A DNA stretch of 64,000 bases from Symbiodinium natans (taxonomy: Eukaryota; Sar; Dinophyceae; Suessiales; Symbiodiniaceae). The translations under genes were made by a program, and so were the position numbers. Under the pieces are notes generated by a model. The model ran no database searches. It saw only the letters and a program-made list of their open reading frames with translations, and was not told where the DNA came from. Shown piece after piece: positions 53,692 through 63,940 of this stretch. Numbering within the stretch: position 1 is the first letter of the stretch; each line of letters opens with the position of its first letter. The stretch is taken from the NCBI GenBank assembly GCA_905221605.1, contig CAJNDS010002137.1, positions 542,851 through 606,850 of the forward strand. Direction: 5' to 3'.

Positions 53692-53697
53692 CCAGTC

Positions 53698-53826
53698 GCA
53701 ATGCTTACATATGCGGAGCTCTGCTCTCGCCTGTGCCGAAGCAATGCTTACATATGCTGAACGTCCTGCACACCTGTGCTGTAGCAATGCTTACATATGC
53801 AGAACATCCTGCACACAAAGGCATGG
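53698..53826 (-). promoter_or_regulatory. Three 43 bp tandem units in the 5' LTR, putative enhancer
   Basis: Same three units as in the 3' LTR, just upstream (minus strand) of the spliced-leader-like stretch at 53679-53691. Confidence 0.6.
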
Positions 53827-53873
53827 TGCCCTTCTCCACTTCAGCCTTCTCAGAGGCTTCCCTTATCCCAACA

Positions 53874-53878
53874 AGAAA
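53874..53878. other. Target-site duplication AGAAA (right)
   Basis: Second copy of the 5 bp duplication; length typical of copia integrases. Confidence 0.85.
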
Positions 53879-53925
53879 ATAGGGTTTTCCCTATGAAAAA
53901 ACCAACGAAAACCTAAAGGCATCCG
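53879..53925. repeat. Continuation of the ~80 bp repeat array, right of the insertion
   Basis: ATAGGGTTTTCCCTATGAAA then AAACCAACGAAAACC completes the repeat unit interrupted at 43033. Joining 43033 to 53879 restores the GTAAAGAAAATAGGG context seen in the other units. Confidence 0.8.
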
Positions 53926-53929
53926 ATGC

Positions 53930-54500
53930 ACTGCCGGCGCGACATCATTGGGTCATGGATGTGCATGAAGCTGTACAAGAAGGAGACAAGCCGATGCCAC
54001 GGCTGGAATGTGTCTGCGTCTGCAAGTGGTGGAGTGGTTCTTTGAATCTCATTGATCTAAAACTGCTTAGTCTTTGCAGCGGTGGACCTCAGCAAACGAG
54101 CCCTTGTGTGCGCTGACACTCATCGATCTGCTGATTAGCGTGGCAGCTGGCTTTCCCTCGATCTTGGTCAACAAGATCTAGCAAGTTGAGAACCACTGGT
54201 TGTGGACAAACTTAACGGGGCATCAGTGACCGCTTCGCATCCAGAAGCGCAGGCCCCGGAGGATTGCAAAAATCACACGGAAGCTTCGCTCCTGCATCGC
54301 CTTTTTGGATTACCTTTGCAAGGCTGTGGTTTCTGCACCTGCATCGTTGTTTCCATGCCTGAGAAGCCTTCTTAAACTCCCCCCCAAATTGACTGTAAAG
54401 TCTAAAAAAGAGATGGAGAACTTCAGAGCTCCATGTAAGCGATGGGCCCTAAAACTTGAATCGACATCACCAACGCCCGCAAACAAGAAATGCGGAGTGG
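53930..54500. other. No gene seen
   Basis: Unique-looking sequence right of the retrotransposon; short frames only. Confidence 0.35.
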
Positions 54501-54509
54501 GCAGCTCTG

Positions 54510-55330
54510 AGCCCCCGCAGTGGCAGTGGGCCGATTTCCCAGAAAGGGGGCTATGAAGACAAGAAGCCCTAAAGCTTGAAGGTGTTTGAAGGAAGATGCG
54601 CAGGCGCTTCGCTTATGTCATGCTCTCTACACTCTAAGCCCTGAACCTGTGTGCCGTTTGGCATGTTGATCCCAAAACAACCCCGAAAGCATGGCTCGGG
54701 ACGCTTTGCGTTTGCTGCGTGACAGACATTGCATGGGCAGAGTCTTTTTTCTGCAGCTGTGGCGTTGGCCAGCATATGCCAACACTTCAACCGGCAAAAA
54801 TGAATGAGCACGGGGGAACCCTTCATGATGGTTAATCTACGTGGCGTGTAGATGCTGGCGGCATTGTGGTAGAGGTTTGATGGCATGTGTGCGGTGCATC
54901 GAACTGCATGTTGGGAACTTGAAGTCTAGGGCTGTCTGCAGTGTCGGGAGCGCATTGATCCGCAGTTTTTGTGCATCAATACAGGGCTGGGCCGCGGGGT
55001 TGTGTCTTTTTGGGCATGATGCTGCGCCTAATGGGCTTCGCAGTTCGGCGCCGGCCTCAAGAACCTCAGGTGTCCCCCAGGCCCGTTTTGGGAAGCGATC
55101 ATGTGTGATGTCTGCCAGATCTAGGTTTGCATCGCTTCAGCAAGGTTGTTTTGGACAGCTCTGGTGGCTGTTGCAACGAATGATGTGGGTGCTTCTTGCA
55201 GTCTGTAGTGACTGGAGCTGAGGTAGGACCCGGGATTGAGCACCCTAGTGCTAATCCGCTGTTACATTTGGACCACCTCCAGCCGAACTCGAAACAAAGG
55301 CTGAGCGGAGCAAGTTGTTGCTAATGCCTT
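54510..55330. repeat. Dispersed repeat, copy 2
   Basis: Diverged relative of 24160-25130, same orientation, about 30 kb away. Shared blocks in order: CCAGAAAGGGGG, CTTCGCTTATGTCATGCTC, ATGGCTCGGGACGCTTTGCG, CACTTCAACCGGCAAA, CATGTGTGATGTCTGCC and GTGCTAATCCGCTG. Confidence 0.75.
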
Positions 55331-55339
55331 CTTCGCCTG

Positions 55340-56450
55340 TTCAGCGAGAATAACTTTTCTCAATTAGTGACGATGGTCGTTAATACGGTATTGTCGCAAG
55401 TTTTGCAATATATTTGCAGGTTGAAGACAGGTAGTGAAATTATGATAGGTATTCGTTCGCTCACATCAGGACATTCGTTTTCCTCGTGCAGTCTCAGCTT
55501 TACCTTGTTTCAGATACAAGCACAGTCGAATCCACAGTCAAAATCCTAAACTCCAACTTCTCGGGACCTTAAGACTTCGGCCAGCCTAACTCCCAACCTT
55601 AGACTCCAAACCTTGAGCTTCACCGGGTTCGAAAGTGGTGAGTGGCAAAAAAGGCACACTAAACCTTAGACCCTAAGTCCCAAACTGCAAACTGAGCTCC
55701 AAAGCCTGAAGCTCAAAGCTCTAGCCTCCGAACTTTACCGGAGACCTCATGTCTCGCTCACAGGTTTCACCCCCATTGTGTTGGGTCATGAGCAAACTTC
55801 AGCCTTTTTTGTGTCTTTGAACCAATGTTTAGTGAAGTTTGATTTTTCAATGGAACTTGATTTCACAGTTTTTAAGCAAATCATTCAAGTGAAAAACCCA
55901 AGCAATTCCTAGCATGTGTAACAATACTTCGGAGTTCACACATACGTTGTGTTTGGGGGTCTAAGGCGAGTTATAAAGTCTGCGGTCTGTAGTTTAGAAA
56001 TCGACTTTTATTTAGTTTAAGCATTGGGCTTAGGGTTGTTTCGGGGTACGTGTATTTCTGGATGTTCACGTTCTTGTTTTCAGCGCCCCGCACTGCATGG
56101 CCAAGGTGCCAGGCAAAACCAGCGAACCAATCAACTTCCACTTCGGAGCAACAATCAGAAAATACCATAGCATTCGTTGAAGGAACTTAAGAAATCATCT
56201 TGTGTGCATCAGTTGTCTGATACATGGAAAACACCCTAAATTACAGCTCACAGCTGCTTATCGCGAAAACAATCGTCCTCGAGAAAAGGTAGTGACTTTG
56301 GAAACTTGTCGGGTTGCGGAGCGGGCTCCGGAGCTGGTTTCCAGAGGCGGAAACAAAGATGCTGCGCAGCATGCACATGAATTGGTAGTTGAGATGCTTT
56401 GTGCTGTGAGTTCATGACGGACGACGAAGTTGGAACCGTGTGAGCAATTG
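55340..56450. other. Gene-poor stretch with CCTTAGAC-type low-level repeats
   Basis: 55540-55760 holds irregular units related to AACCTTAGACTCCAAACC and AAAGCCTGAAGCTC, perhaps very degenerate telomere-like sequence. No gene recognised. Confidence 0.3.
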
Positions 56451-56458
56451 CGGTCACA

Positions 56459-56749
56459 CTATATTCGTTGCAACACCTCCAGCAGCAGCTTCCTCCGGTT
56501 CAGCCTGCTGAAGTCCCACTCCGGCTTCCCGCCCTTGGGACCTGATGACCGTCGTGCTCTTGGCCTCCAAGAACTGCCATCAGGGGGAGGGTGGGGTTGA
56601 GAGGCAGGCAGCAGCAGCGCCTGACTTCGGGTACCGCTTGGACCACCTGCAGGGTGTCTGCAGTGAAGTTCTGTATTTTGCTCCGGCCATAGAAGAAGGC
56701 TACTGGCGACATGAACTCCTTTTTGCACATGCGATTGGCGCTCTGCCAT
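56459..56749 (-). CDS. Possible small or partial gene, unknown product
   Basis: A minus-strand frame ends with a protein-like C terminus (GGKPEWDFSRLNRRKLLLEVLQRI, written here only as its landmark residues W, RLNRRK and the final EVLQRI). An overlapping register upstream reads CKKEFMSPVAFFYGRSKI. Either two exons are joined by a short intron near 56620 or one of the registers is fortuitous. No family is recognised and the support is weak. Confidence 0.2.
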   Translation of the reverse strand: MAERQSHVQKGVHVASSLLLWPEQNTELHCRHPAGGPSGTRSQALLLPASQPHPPPDGSSWRPRARRSSGPKGGKPEWDFSRLNRRKLLLEVLQRI

Positions 56750-57224
56750 TCAATCAGCTTCTAGAGTACAAGCTAAATCGGAGCAACTCCATGTCGCCGC
56801 CAATTCAAAGTTGAAACAGAAAGCCGTTACAGCGGGAAGCGGAACATTGAATAAACGGGTTTGCCAAGTCCAGTGGTTTTTCTTCTGTTTTTGTCGCTTT
56901 TTTGATATCCTTGCACGAGGCTGGTTGTTTGTTTTTGAATTTGTTAGTCCTTTCGCAACATTGTTTCATATTTGGCTTCTTCACATCTGTATACAACCAA
57001 CCAAGCAAGCTAAACAAGCAGAAAACCAACAAGCGGCACACATGACCAGCGTCCTCCCACATTGTCTTCCTACGCTTTTGATGCCGATTGCTCATCGGAT
57101 TCTTGTCGTGCGCGTTTGACACGTTCCAAATGTTGCCTTAACACAGATTCCACATAATGCCGTCTATGCCAATCACATGTGATTGCATTTGCCGTGTGAA
57201 GACAAGCAATGCAATATACAGAAA

Positions 57225-57262
57225 TGTATATATATATATACACATACGTATACACATATAAG
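57225..57262. repeat. Short TA/CA-rich microsatellite
   Basis: ATGTATATATATATATACAC and following ATACGTATACACATATA. No gene is recognised in 56830-57890 apart from overlapping frames on both strands. Confidence 0.7.
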
Positions 57263-57899
57263 CTTGCAAACTCTTTGATCTTTGAGCAATATCTCATTCG
57301 AATTTGGTCGGTCGTGTGGTACCGTTGGACCCTGTTTAGTAGGGGCCCCCTGAAAAAAGTCAAGTGTGCCGGTTCGTGGCCAGATGTTCTTGTTCTGGAG
57401 TTTCGCTTGCTGGTTGGAGGGTTTGAGCTTAGACAGATCGGCCCAGCACGCCTCAACAAACTTGTAAAGTTGTTCCTGGTTACATCCGAACTACATCCAA
57501 GAAGTTCAGGCTCCACCGAAGCAGTGCCTCTGGCTGAGGTTCGCGCTGCTCTGCCGGACGACGCAGGCCTCGGTGTGTCAAGCTGTCCTTTGAGAACCCA
57601 TTTCAAGAGCTCGCTCTTTGTGACTTGCCTGGCCCTTGCTTGCATTGCGCAGTAGGGTCCAGAGCTCAAAGCTGCAACCGTACTTCGAAGATGAGCTGAA
57701 GCCAGCAAGCTCCATCTTGAAATTACACGCCTGGACGCCCGGAAACAAGACAGTTGCAAGTGCATTCGAACAACCCCCCCCCCCCCCCCGGCGGCAGTTT
57801 CCGTTTCTCACCCTTTGGCTGTGACATGAGGTGGCTCTAAGGCTCGTTGGGATTTCCCTCAGGCCTTTGAAACACGCTCGCCGCGGCATGTGGTATGCC

Positions 57900-60380
57900 T
57901 AGCTGCTTTTGCAGCGAGTCACGAACCCGCAGGCGTTCACTGCGGTCTGGGTCACGCCGTCTGCGACCGGCACACCACCCAGCCTGTCCGGGTGCGCGGC
58001 AGCCGTTGACACCAGCTCCCGCCTGTGGATGTTCGGCGGCTACGACGGCTCCAGCCAGCGGGCTCAGCAGCTTGAGACTGTTGGGTGGCCATGCACGGAA
58101 CCCCTCTCTGGTCCAAGGTCATCAGAACCAACTCTATTCACTCGACACCAAGGCAGGCTCGTTCTCGCGCAGAAAAGTCGTTTTCCTAGGGCCCCTGAGG
58201 AGGGCCCTAAGGGTCTAAGAAAGGAGACCCTCCGGGCAGCATTGCCAGGCTGAGTCACTGGCTTGGGTTCAAGAAAGCCCATCTGGGACCTTGCCCTCTG
58301 GACGCGACGGCAGCACGGGAGCTATGGATGGACAGAACCGCTTTTGGATCTATGGCGGCTTCGACGGCAACAGCGTGCAGGACAACACCGGCTACACATC
58401 CGGCAGGGGGCTCAGCAGCAAGCCTTCGCATGTCCCACCCCAGCCATGTCGTGTGCCATCCTTTGCAAGGACGTACCGACAGCGTCCATTATTTAGATAC
58501 CCAGGCGGGCAAATTCTGGTATGAAAGGACAGAAAGCCAAGTGATAGCATCCCAGGGCCAGCGAGCAACGACCTGCATCGACTTATCGAATCTGATCGAA
58601 TCTTTCTGCGCCTGTTCAGTTTGTTTCAGGTGAATTAAAGAAATCCCTTGTCAGCTTCAACGCTTCGACGAAGCCTTTGCCGGATGTCACCAGGCTGATC
58701 CACCAGCCTGGACGACTCCGACAACCTCTGGCAGCACCCCAACACGCACCACTGGTCACACGGCTGTCATGGATTCCAATTGGAGGCCAAAGGCAGATCT
58801 CCCATGTCAATTCTTTTGAGCAGAATCTGCAAGCTTTTCCAGGATGTGGGTCTTTGCTGGGCACTCCGGCAGCTGCGGGCTCAGGAGAAGCTCTTCTCGT
58901 CCAAACCTTTGATTCGGATCCTTTTTTTCCGAACAGCTCGGGTTCTGCCCATCCTGAGGCGCGTACGTCAATCACCTTTACTACCTGGATACCCAGGCAG
59001 GGAAGTGGCAAGCGGTGTCTAGAAATGCTTCATTTCCTGGAAGCACGCGACACTAATAGTCGTCAGGCACTTTATTCATTTTTGTTGCCCCTTGTCGCCC
59101 GAGGTCAACTACCATTTTTTTCTTTCCAGCCCCCCCCCCCCCCCCGCCCCGCTCCCCCGACGTCGTCTACTACTACTTTGCGGGTTGCTCCGTTGTCCGT
59201 TCATGGATGTTTTATTTCCGCTTGGAACCCACGGTGCCAAAGCGAGTACACTGAAAGTGTTGCCAGGCTAACCCAGCGGCCTGGGTAGTGCCAACAGCTA
59301 CTGGCGACCCACCATCCGTACGATATGGTCACGTTGCCGTCATGGATGGGCAAGACCGAATGTGGGTATGGGGTGGTGCAAACGGCAGGGAGCTCAGATG
59401 CAGCCTTCAAATATGTCGCAAGTTGGCAGCATATAGGCTTTTCACATGTTTTTGCCACAAGTTTCGCAGCATGGCTTCCAAGGAGGCACAGATCTATTCT
59501 GCTTGGATACCCAGGCAATCAGACAGCTGATTGCGGGTGAGTGTCAGGGTGGTAGCACGGTTTGCTTAAGCAGCATGCATAATTCTTCGGGTCCTGAAGG
59601 GAGTGGGAACTGTGGTATACAAACGCTTGCACGCACCACCTCGGCAGCCGGGCTGGCGCAACATGGGGTGTATCTTGTCCATTGCAGACGAAGTCGGTTG
59701 AAAGGTTCGAGGGGGGTAACGGGCGGCGGATGCGTCCCAGCAAAAGCATCTTTTTTCGTGTTTTTTGGTCTTGTCTCTGTGTGGGAGGGGCTCACAGCCT
59801 GGAACCCCACCGGCATTGATTGCAGCTCGGGTTCGGGCAGGTCCCAAGCAAAGTTTGACCAGATGGCCAGCTCCCTATGTTTTCCTGAGACTCCCTCCCC
59901 TCCCTCACCCTGTCAGGGAGATTGCGGCGGGACTAGATATGGCCGTAGTACTCTCGCCGCAGTCCCGTGCGTCCGTTTCTCGTACAGCCCTGCGCCCGTT
60001 CCGGCCTGGGGCTCGTGTTTCTGCTATAGCTGCTATAGTCTCGTGACGTCTCGTGTACATGCTGCTCGCGAAAAAACAGTCGTAGCTTGGCTATCATCAG
60101 TCGATAGAAAGAACACACATAGAGGTTCCTGCCAGCACTTGGGCCAGCCGTTTGCGCCATCAAACTGTAGCTGGAGTCCGACCATAGTCTTTGGGAAATT
60201 CCAGCAGAGAACCGGCCAAAAGGAGAAAACATGAATAGTTCGCGTGGGGAAGTTGCATGTCTGCCACCAGCATGCAAACGCCATCTCGTATTCAGCAGTG
60301 ATTCAGTTGAGGGAGGAAGTGGCCCTTTGGGTACTAGTTTACAGGATGCTGCCTGCCTGCGAATCTGACAAATATTAATC

Positions 60381-60416
<36 letters not shown>

Positions 60417-60738
60417 CGTCAGGCTGTTGCCTGGACGACGCTGGCAGCCTCGGGCACCGTGCCAACAGTCACACGAGGCGGCAGCGGCGTCATAGACTCC
60501 AGTTGGAGGACTGTGTGCAGAGTTTTGGCGTCGACCCTCCGTGTTTGTGCGGTTGTTGTGGCCAGTTGTAGGATGTGGGTTTTCGGCGGCGCGAGTGCTG
60601 GAGGCCTTTTGCCGTTTGAGGTTGACGCTGCCTCCCAAGAGTCGAGAGCCCTTTCACTCAGCCTCAGGTGAGTACGACAATGCGGTGCATTACTTGGATA
60701 CTCAGGCAGAGCTTGGTGATGTTCCGTTCCGCTTGTAG
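57900..60738 (+). CDS. Kelch-repeat beta-propeller protein, at least five split blades
   Basis: Five kelch blades are readable: WVTPSATGTPPSLSG...LWMFGGYDG (from ~57930); WVQESPSGTLPSGRDG...FWIYGGFDG (~58270); WTTPTTSGSTPTRTTGH...MWVFAGHSG (~58703); WVVPTATGDPPSVRYGH...MWVWGGANG (~59285); and WTTLAASGTVPTVTRGG...MWVFGGASA (60423). Each is completed by a (H/L)YYLDTQAG-type strand in a following exon. Introns that keep the frame: 58054-58117 (GC), 58373-58469 (GC), 58786-58842 (GC), 58872-58958 (GC), 59385-59482 (GC), 60509-60571 (GA), 60601-60667 (GA), all ending AG. Boundaries between blades are less certain. The last frame stops at TAG 60736-60738. The 5' end is not found; more blades or a leader may lie upstream. 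Kelch propellers mediate protein or glycan contacts; the partner is unknown. Confidence 0.7.
60382..60414. repeat. (GT)n microsatellite in a kelch-gene intron
   Basis: About 16 GT dinucleotides end just upstream of the acceptor CAG at 60420-60422 preceding the fifth blade. Confidence 0.95.
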
Positions 60739-60913
60739 ATGGTGCTTTTATCTGCGTGCAATCGAACGAACATGTTTTTGTGGATGTCCCAGAATTTGTC
60801 GGCGAGTGGCAGCCTTCTCGTTCGCCAGGTTTAAGTTTGAGGGTTGAGGCGCGCACTCACCGAGCTACCAGTCGAGCTTTGGCACGGGTTGGCAGGGGTG
60901 GGCTGCGGGCGAT

Positions 60914-60984
60914 TTAGGGTTTAGGTTTAGGGTTTAGGGTTTAGGGTTTAGGGTTTAGGGTTTAGGGTTTAGCGTTTAGGGTTC
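60914..60984. repeat. Interstitial telomere repeat (TTTAGGG)n
   Basis: Nine or ten TTTAGGG units with one six-base unit (TTAGGT) and one TTTAGCG variant, the longest telomere-type array in the window. It lies ~170 bp after the kelch stop codon. Confidence 0.95.
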
Positions 60985-61596
60985 GCCAGCGCAGCTGGCG
61001 CCCCGGGCAATTCAACGGAGTTGTGGCACCCCCCCTCCCCCCAAGAACCCGCCCAAAACCCCAACACTAAACCCGATTTGAGTTTTCCTCTTCCAGGTTC
61101 CCGCCAAACCCAGATTTTCTAAACCCGATTAGAATTCCGAGGCTGGGAAACCCGCCCAGTGGGCAATTTGAATGATTTTGGACCATTTTTGGCCAATTCA
61201 GACCTGCCGGGGCCCGCGGTGAACAGATGTGTTCGCAAAGATTCAAGGGTTCAACAAAGCAAGCCCCCCCTGCCAGCTCATGGCAACGCATTGAAATTAG
61301 TAGGTTCCAATATTTTTGAACATGCAAATCTTCGCACGCCGAATTCCACGGGGGCCCGAACAACATCAGCTCCATTTTTTGCGTTCAGGGTATATGAAAG
61401 AGGAGGGGTGGTGGGTGCAGGGTGGTTATGGGCACTGGCGGGGCGGGGGGAAGACGTTTTTGGGACACTTGGGTCGCGTCACTTGCTGGATCTGTTCTTG
61501 CGGACATTTTTTGGGGACGTATGTCAGTCAGGGCCCGGTGTTTCTTTTCCTAACGTTGGCCAAGGCTTGGTCGCCTTGCTAACGTTGGCCCCAGGC

Positions 61597-61760
61597 CTTC
61601 TGGTCATCTGGTCCCCTGGTCCTCTGGTCCCCTGGTCCTCTGGTCCTCTGGTCCCGTGGTCCTCTGGTCCTCTGGTCCCGTGGTCCTCTGCTCCCGCGGT
61701 CCTTGGGTCCCGCGGTCTTTGGTCCTCTGGTCCCGTGGTTTCCCGGTGCCGTGGTCATTT
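61597..61760. repeat. CTGGTCCC/CTGGTCCT minisatellite
   Basis: 8-10 bp units of the type CTGGTCCTCTGGTCCCGTGG repeated about sixteen times, with a short outlier at 61815-61850. Confidence 0.9.
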
Positions 61761-62200
61761 GATTGTATCAATGTAATATGTTTTCGTAGTAATGGTAGAA
61801 TAAGGCATGTAGTATGGTCCTCTGGTCACGTGTTTCCCGGTCCCGCAGTCAGATTTTGGTTGTATTTGTGTGTTTAACAATAGTAGACTAATTTCTGTAG
61901 TAGAACATAATATCATACAATGCGTGGTAGTATATAGACAATATACACATATAATATATACAAAAATGGTGTAAAAGAATATAAAGATATAGTATAATAT
62001 CATATAACTATTATTTGTACATACTAAATATGTATTGTGTTTTATGTATTCTACGCAAACTAAACTATAACATATAGGTTATGAAAACATATTATAGATT
62101 AAAAACTCTATATATATATATATTTATTCATTCATTTCTTTCAGTATTGATTAGTTGTTTTATAATTATACAATATAGACAGCACATTATTTTGGGGGGG
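61760..62200. other. AT-rich stretch without gene
   Basis: Composition drops sharply to A/T with TATATATA runs near 62112. No coding potential or RNA gene seen. Confidence 0.5.
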
Positions 62201-62206
62201 GGGCGG

Positions 62207-62386
62207 GCAAGCTTGCTTCAACGCGTATGAATCCCTTCCAAACCCATGATGCGAGCATTGTGTTTGCAAATGGGGGGGGGCTGCGCCCCTCCCAAACCCC
62301 CCCGCTGTTTTTTAAGCCGTGCAAGCTTGCCTTAAAGCATATGAACCCTTTCCAAACCCATGATGCGAGCAATGTCTTTGCAAAAT
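62207..62386. repeat. ~115 bp two-copy duplication with G/C runs
   Basis: GCAAGCTTGC(T/C)T....ATGAA(T/C)CC(C/T)TTCCAAACCCATGATGCGAGCA at 62207 and 62322 share about 60 bp with few changes. Confidence 0.85.
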
Positions 62387-62389
62387 AAA

Positions 62390-63540
62390 CACCAACGCAC
62401 AAGAAGGTACAATCATGTACAAAAATATACAAGAATACAACATATTTACAATAGTATTCAATAATATACAATAACATGCAATAATATACAATAACATACA
62501 ATAAGATACACTAACATACACTAACATACAAGAATAGACAATAATATACAATAATAGACGATAATATACAACAATATACAACTATCTACAAAAATACAGT
62601 TATCGACCAGAAGATACAGTAATATACAATATAAAGCAACTAACAAGAATACACAAGAAAATACAAAACTTACAATAGTATACAACAATATACAACAATA
62701 TACAACAATGTGCAACAATAGACAATAATATTCAATAAAGTACAATAGCAGACAATAATATACAATAATAGTCAAGAATATACAACAATTTACAATATTT
62801 CACAGTCATATACAATAATATACAGTAACATAGAATACTATACAGCAACATACAACAATATACAATAATATACGTGAATATCCAATACTATACAGTAATT
62901 TCCAACAATATACAGCACATTTCAACAATATGCAACAATATACAGTGGTATACAACAATTGAGAAAATATGCAAGAATATTACTAGTATACAACAATTTT
63001 CAATAATATGCAACCATATGCAAGAACATACAATAACGTACAAGAACATACAAGACAATGCAATAATATTCAATAATGCACAGCAATATTCAATTTATAC
63101 AATACTATGCAATAACATACGAGATATACAATATCATACAAGAATATACAAGAAAAACAATAACATGCAACAATATATAATCATATCCGATACTATACAA
63201 TAATATACAATAATATACAATAATATACAATAATATACAATAATATACAATAATATGCAATAATATACAATAATATACAATAATATACAATAATATACAA
63301 TCATATACAATCATATACAATAATATACAATAATATACAATAATATACAACAATATACAACATATTTTCAAAAAAATATGCAACAATACACAGTGATATA
63401 CAAGAACTGAGAATAGTATGCAAGAATATTTCTAATATACAACAAGTTTCAATAATATACAGCCATATGCAATAATATACATTCTAATGTACAAGAAAAT
63501 ACAAGACAGTGCAATAATATTCAATAATACACAGCAATGC
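62390..63540. repeat. ACAATAATAT minisatellite, ~1.15 kb
   Basis: Irregular 10-bp-scale units (ATACAATAAT, ATACAACAAT, ACAAGAATAT). The stretch 63190-63350 is nearly perfect. The long frames on both strands (Tyr/Ile/Leu/Cys or Asn/Ile/Gln polymers) are artefacts. Confidence 0.95.
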
Positions 63541-63547
63541 TGTAACC

Positions 63548-63940
63548 TACAGCATTCCGAGCTCTGGAATACCCAGAAAGCTCTGGAATACCCAGAAACG
63601 CTGTGGTTTTCAGCATTGTGGGCTTACAAGCATCCAGAAATGATGCATTTCATAGGCATTTTTCAGCAGTTAGTGCCTACAAAAAGTCACAAATGCTATA
63701 ACCTACAGCATTCCGAGCTCTGGAATACCCAGAAACGCAGTGGTTTTGAGCATTTTGGGCTTACAAGCAACCAGAAATGCTGCATTTCATAGGCATTTTT
63801 CAGCAATTAGAGCCTACAAAAAGTCACAAATGCTAAAACCTACAGCATTCCGAGCTCTGGAATACCCAGAAGCGCAGTGCTTTTAAGCATTTTGGGCTTA
63901 CAAGCAACCAGAAATGCTGCATTTCATAGCATTTAAAGCC
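63548..63940. repeat. ~137 bp tandem repeat, three copies
   Basis: CAGCATTCCGAGCTCTGGAA starts at 63550, 63706 and 63843. The first unit is longer because AGCTCTGGAATACCCAGAAA is doubled. The last unit is truncated just before the right inverted repeat. Confidence 0.95.

Larger units (their letters stand above)
43034..53873 (-). mobile_element. Complete Ty1/copia-type LTR retrotransposon, 10,840 bp
   Basis: The minus-strand element has 446 bp LTRs at both ends, an AGAAA target duplication (43029-43033 and 53874-53878), a primer-binding site next to the 5' LTR, a polypurine tract next to the 3' LTR and one 3,321 aa open frame. The order integrase, RT, RNase H defines the copia class. The two LTRs differ at a single position seen (T 43077 versus C 53471), and the frame is uninterrupted, so insertion was recent and the copy may be active. 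It is about twice the length of a usual copia element because of a long Gag region and extra domains between protease and integrase. Confidence 0.95.
53428..53873 (-). repeat. 5' LTR, 446 bp
   Basis: Read on the minus strand it starts TGTTGGGATAAGG at 53873 and ends CCAAGG at 53428. It contains three 43 bp tandem units (53698-53826), then a spliced-leader-like stretch (53679-53691), then the start of the polyprotein frame (ATG 53474-53472). The 3' terminus set by the target duplication is GG rather than the usual CA. Confidence 0.95.

Noticed and set aside
43034-53873. Ty3/gypsy assignment of the large element
   Set aside because: Integrase precedes reverse transcriptase in the polyprotein and the RT/RNase H motifs (YVDDIL, YVDNQAAV) are of copia type.
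62187-63386. Tyr/Ile/Cys-rich frames resembling membrane proteins
   Set aside because: Translations of the ACAATAATAT minisatellite.
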